7,755 bases of DNA from a bacterium (GTDB lineage: Bacteria; Electryoneota; RPQS01). Shown here piece by piece: positions 6,323 to 7,755 of the stretch. The translations under genes and the position numbers were made by a program. Below the pieces are notes generated by a model that saw only the letters and a program-made list of their open reading frames with translations, was not told the DNA's origin and did no database searches. Position 1 is the first letter of the stretch; each line of letters starts with the position of its first letter. Location: the NCBI GenBank assembly GCA_018814465.1, contig JAHIZR010000472.1, positions 1-7,755 of the forward strand. The letters run 5' to 3'.

Positions 6323-7755
6323 AGCTGTTCCCGGTATTCGCCCCACACGTCGCGCAGCGCGTCCGAAACCTCACCCAACGTCGCGTACTCGCTCACGGCT
6401 CGAATGATCGGCGGCATCATATTAGCGCTTGTCGTTGCGGCTTTTTTCAGATCCGCGAGCGCCGCATCGACTGCTTTATTGTCTCGCCGCACGCGCAGTT
6501 CGTTCAGCTTGCGTTTCTGCTTCTCTTCGAGCGCCGCATCAACTTTTAGAATCGGAGGAGACGTCTCCCCCGTCTCGGCGAATTTGTTCACCCCCACGAT
6601 AACACGGTCATTTGATTCAATTTCTCTTTGATAGCGATAGGATTCCGCGGCGATTTCCTCCTGGAAGAAACGCTTCTCGATTGCCGCTACCGCCCCGCCC
6701 ATTCTGTCAATCTTCTCTATATAGTCCCAGACACCCTGTTCGATACGATTAGTCAATGCTTCCACATAATAGCTGCCGCCCAAAGGATCGACCGTATCGG
6801 CGACTCCCGACTCATAAGCGATAATCTGCTGCGTTCTTAAGGCCAATCGCGCTGATGCTTCCGTCGGCAAACCCAGCGCTTCATCCATCGCATTTGTGTG
6901 CAGCGACTGCGTGCCTCCCATAACAGCGGCCAAAGCTTGAATCGTCACGCGGACTGCATTGTTATTGGGCTGCTGAGCTGTTAGCGTGCATCCCGCCGTC
7001 TGCGTATGAAAGCGCAGCATCATCGAGCGCTCATTCTTGGCGACAAAGCGTTCTTTCATCAGCTTCGCCCAGATTCTTCTTGAAGCTCGGAATTTCGCGG
7101 CTTCTTCAAGAAAGTTGTTGTGACAGCCCCAGAAGAACGCCAGTCGCGGGGCGAACTCGTCTATTTTCAGACCGGCTTCCAGCGCGGACTCGACGTAGGC
7201 AATCGCATCGGCAAAGGTAAACGCGAGTTCCTGAATCGCATTGGATCCCGCTTCGCGAATATGATAACCCGAAATCGAAATCGTATTCCATTGCGGCAGA
7301 TGATCGCGGCAATAAGCGATGACATCCGTCACCAGTCGCATGGATTCGCGGGGCGGATAAATGTAAGTTCCGCGCGCGATATACTCTTTCAGAATATCAT
7401 TCTGCACGGTGCCGGATAGCTTCTCCTGCGCAATACCTCTTTGCTTTGCCGTGCTGATATAGAGCGCCATTAAGATCGGCGCGGTCGAGTTAATCGTCAT
7501 TGATGTGCTGATCTTATCCAGCGGAATTTCGTCGAACAGCACATTCATGTCGTCGAGACTCGAGATCGCGACTCCCACCTTTCCCACTTCGCCCACGGCG
7601 GCGGGATGGTCGCTGTCATAGCCCATTTGTGTCGGCAAATCGAAAGCGACCGACAGCCCCGTCAGCCCCTGTTCAAGCAGATAACGGTAGCGCGCGTTGG
7701 ATTCCTCCGCCGTGCCGAATCCCGCATACTGCCGCATCGTCCAGAAGCGGCCGCG
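6319..7755 (-). CDS. Methylmalonyl-CoA mutase, catalytic subunit (5' end cut)
   Basis: Adenosylcobalamin-dependent mutase interconverting (R)-methylmalonyl-CoA and succinyl-CoA. The frame is open to the right edge (R-G-R-F-W-T before the first internal Met at 7737), so 478 residues are seen and roughly the first 70-90 are missing. The TIM-barrel substrate region includes TMRQYAGFGTAEESN, SVAFDLPTQMGYDSD, GTVQNDILKEYIARGTYIYPP, SISGYHIREAG, LTAQQPNNNAVRVT and QSLHTNAMDEALGLPTE. By alignment from memory to the P. shermanii enzyme, its Tyr89, Arg207 and His244 are all kept (Y10, R128, H165 of this fragment). Isobutyryl-CoA mutase has Phe and Gln at the first two. The protein ends in EYATLGEVSDALRDVWGEYREQL with no B12-binding domain (no DxHxxG), so it is the split, two-subunit form; the small subunit is not in the window. 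It overlaps birA by four bases. No symbol given because naming (mcmA/mutB/scpA) varies. Confidence 0.95.
   Translation of the reverse strand, partial: RGRFWTMRQYAGFGTAEESNARYRYLLEQGLTGLSVAFDLPTQMGYDSDHPAAVGEVGKVGVAISSLDDMNVLFDEIPLDKISTSMTINSTAPILMALYISTAKQRGIAQEKLSGTVQNDILKEYIARGTYIYPPRESMRLVTDVIAYCRDHLPQWNTISISGYHIREAGSNAIQELAFTFADAIAYVESALEAGLKIDEFAPRLAFFWGCHNNFLEEAAKFRASRRIWAKLMKERFVAKNERSMMLRFHTQTAGCTLTAQQPNNNAVRVTIQALAAVMGGTQSLHTNAMDEALGLPTEASARLALRTQQIIAYESGVADTVDPLGGSYYVEALTNRIEQGVWDYIEKIDRMGGAVAAIEKRFFQEEIAAESYRYQREIESNDRVIVGVNKFAETGETSPPILKVDAALEEKQKRKLNELRVRRDNKAVDAALADLKKAATTSANMMPPIIRAVSEYATLGEVSDALRDVWGEYREQL

Larger units (their letters stand above)
1..7755 (-). other. Probable single operon of eight co-directional genes
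   Basis: From right to left the junctions are: mutase/birA overlap 4 bases (ATGA), birA/coaX overlap 4 (TTGA), coaX/amidase overlap 4 (ATGA), amidase/greA gap 14, greA/PspC gap 10, PspC/lepA gap 0 (TAA-GTG), lepA/lepB gap 30. No terminator-like hairpin with a T-run and no credible promoter is visible between the genes, though promoters hidden inside coding sequence cannot be excluded by eye. The shared strand and tight spacing argue for co-transcription at least in part, from a promoter beyond the right edge. Confidence 0.7.

Noticed and set aside
6323..6346. GTG at 6346 as an upstream start for birA
   Set aside because: It would add eight residues and a 28-base overlap with the mutase gene. 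ATG at 6322 has a GGGA at good spacing and forms the same 4-base overlap seen at neighbouring junctions.
6305..6631. Plus-strand open frame of 108 codons spanning the birA/mutase junction
   Set aside because: The serine- and arginine-rich translation is an antisense shadow of the charged mutase C-terminus. No ribosome site or motif was seen.
1..7755. CRISPR arrays, tRNA/rRNA genes, insertion sequences, phage or defence genes
   Set aside because: No regularly spaced repeats, no tRNA-like cloverleaf stretches and no transposase, integrase, toxin or nuclease motifs were found. Essentially all of the sequence is explained by the eight housekeeping genes.

Overview
The window is a densely packed, single-strand block of bacterial housekeeping genes. 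All eight genes read leftward on the minus strand. In transcription order, from the right edge to the left, they are: methylmalonyl-CoA mutase catalytic subunit (5' end cut by the window), birA-type biotin protein ligase, coaX (type III pantothenate kinase), a secreted N-acetylmuramoyl-L-alanine amidase, greA, a membrane protein with two PspC domains, lepA, and lepB (signal peptidase I, 3' end cut by the window). No gap between genes exceeds 30 bases. Three junctions are 4-base stop/start overlaps (ATGA, TTGA, ATGA) and one is a direct stop-start abutment (TAA-GTG). No room is left for intergenic promoters or terminators, so the block looks like one operon whose promoter lies beyond the right edge.

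Right part (about 4770-7755): metabolism. The mutase interconverts (R)-methylmalonyl-CoA and succinyl-CoA. BirA would biotinylate carboxylases, which in many bacteria include the one feeding the mutase. CoaX commits pantothenate to CoA synthesis. The mutase has the Tyr/Arg/His pattern of true methylmalonyl-CoA mutases but stops after the catalytic region, so it is the split form that needs a separate B12-binding subunit not seen here. Middle (about 2068-4773): cell envelope and transcription. It holds a zinc amidase with an unusual N-terminal half, a canonical GreA, and a duplicated-PspC membrane protein. Left part (1-2067): LepA (EF4) followed by LepB, the pair that gave the lep operon of E. 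coli its name.

The organism is a bacterium with roughly balanced G+C (judged by eye). It starts genes with TTG or GTG often: lepA and coaX clearly, greA and lepB probably. An exported amidase of the type with a YYY segment in the catalytic domain, the split mutase, type III PanK and paired PspC domains would fit a Gram-negative lineage of the FCB/candidate-phylum type, but this is an inference from general family resemblance and not a firm placement.

I see no mobile element, CRISPR array, RNA gene, phage gene or defence system, and nothing that amounts to a new system. The points most worth checking are the amidase N-terminal architecture, the absent B12 subunit and mutase-birA-coaX grouping, the double PspC protein, and a dnaX-like A-AAA-AAG heptamer in frame inside greA.
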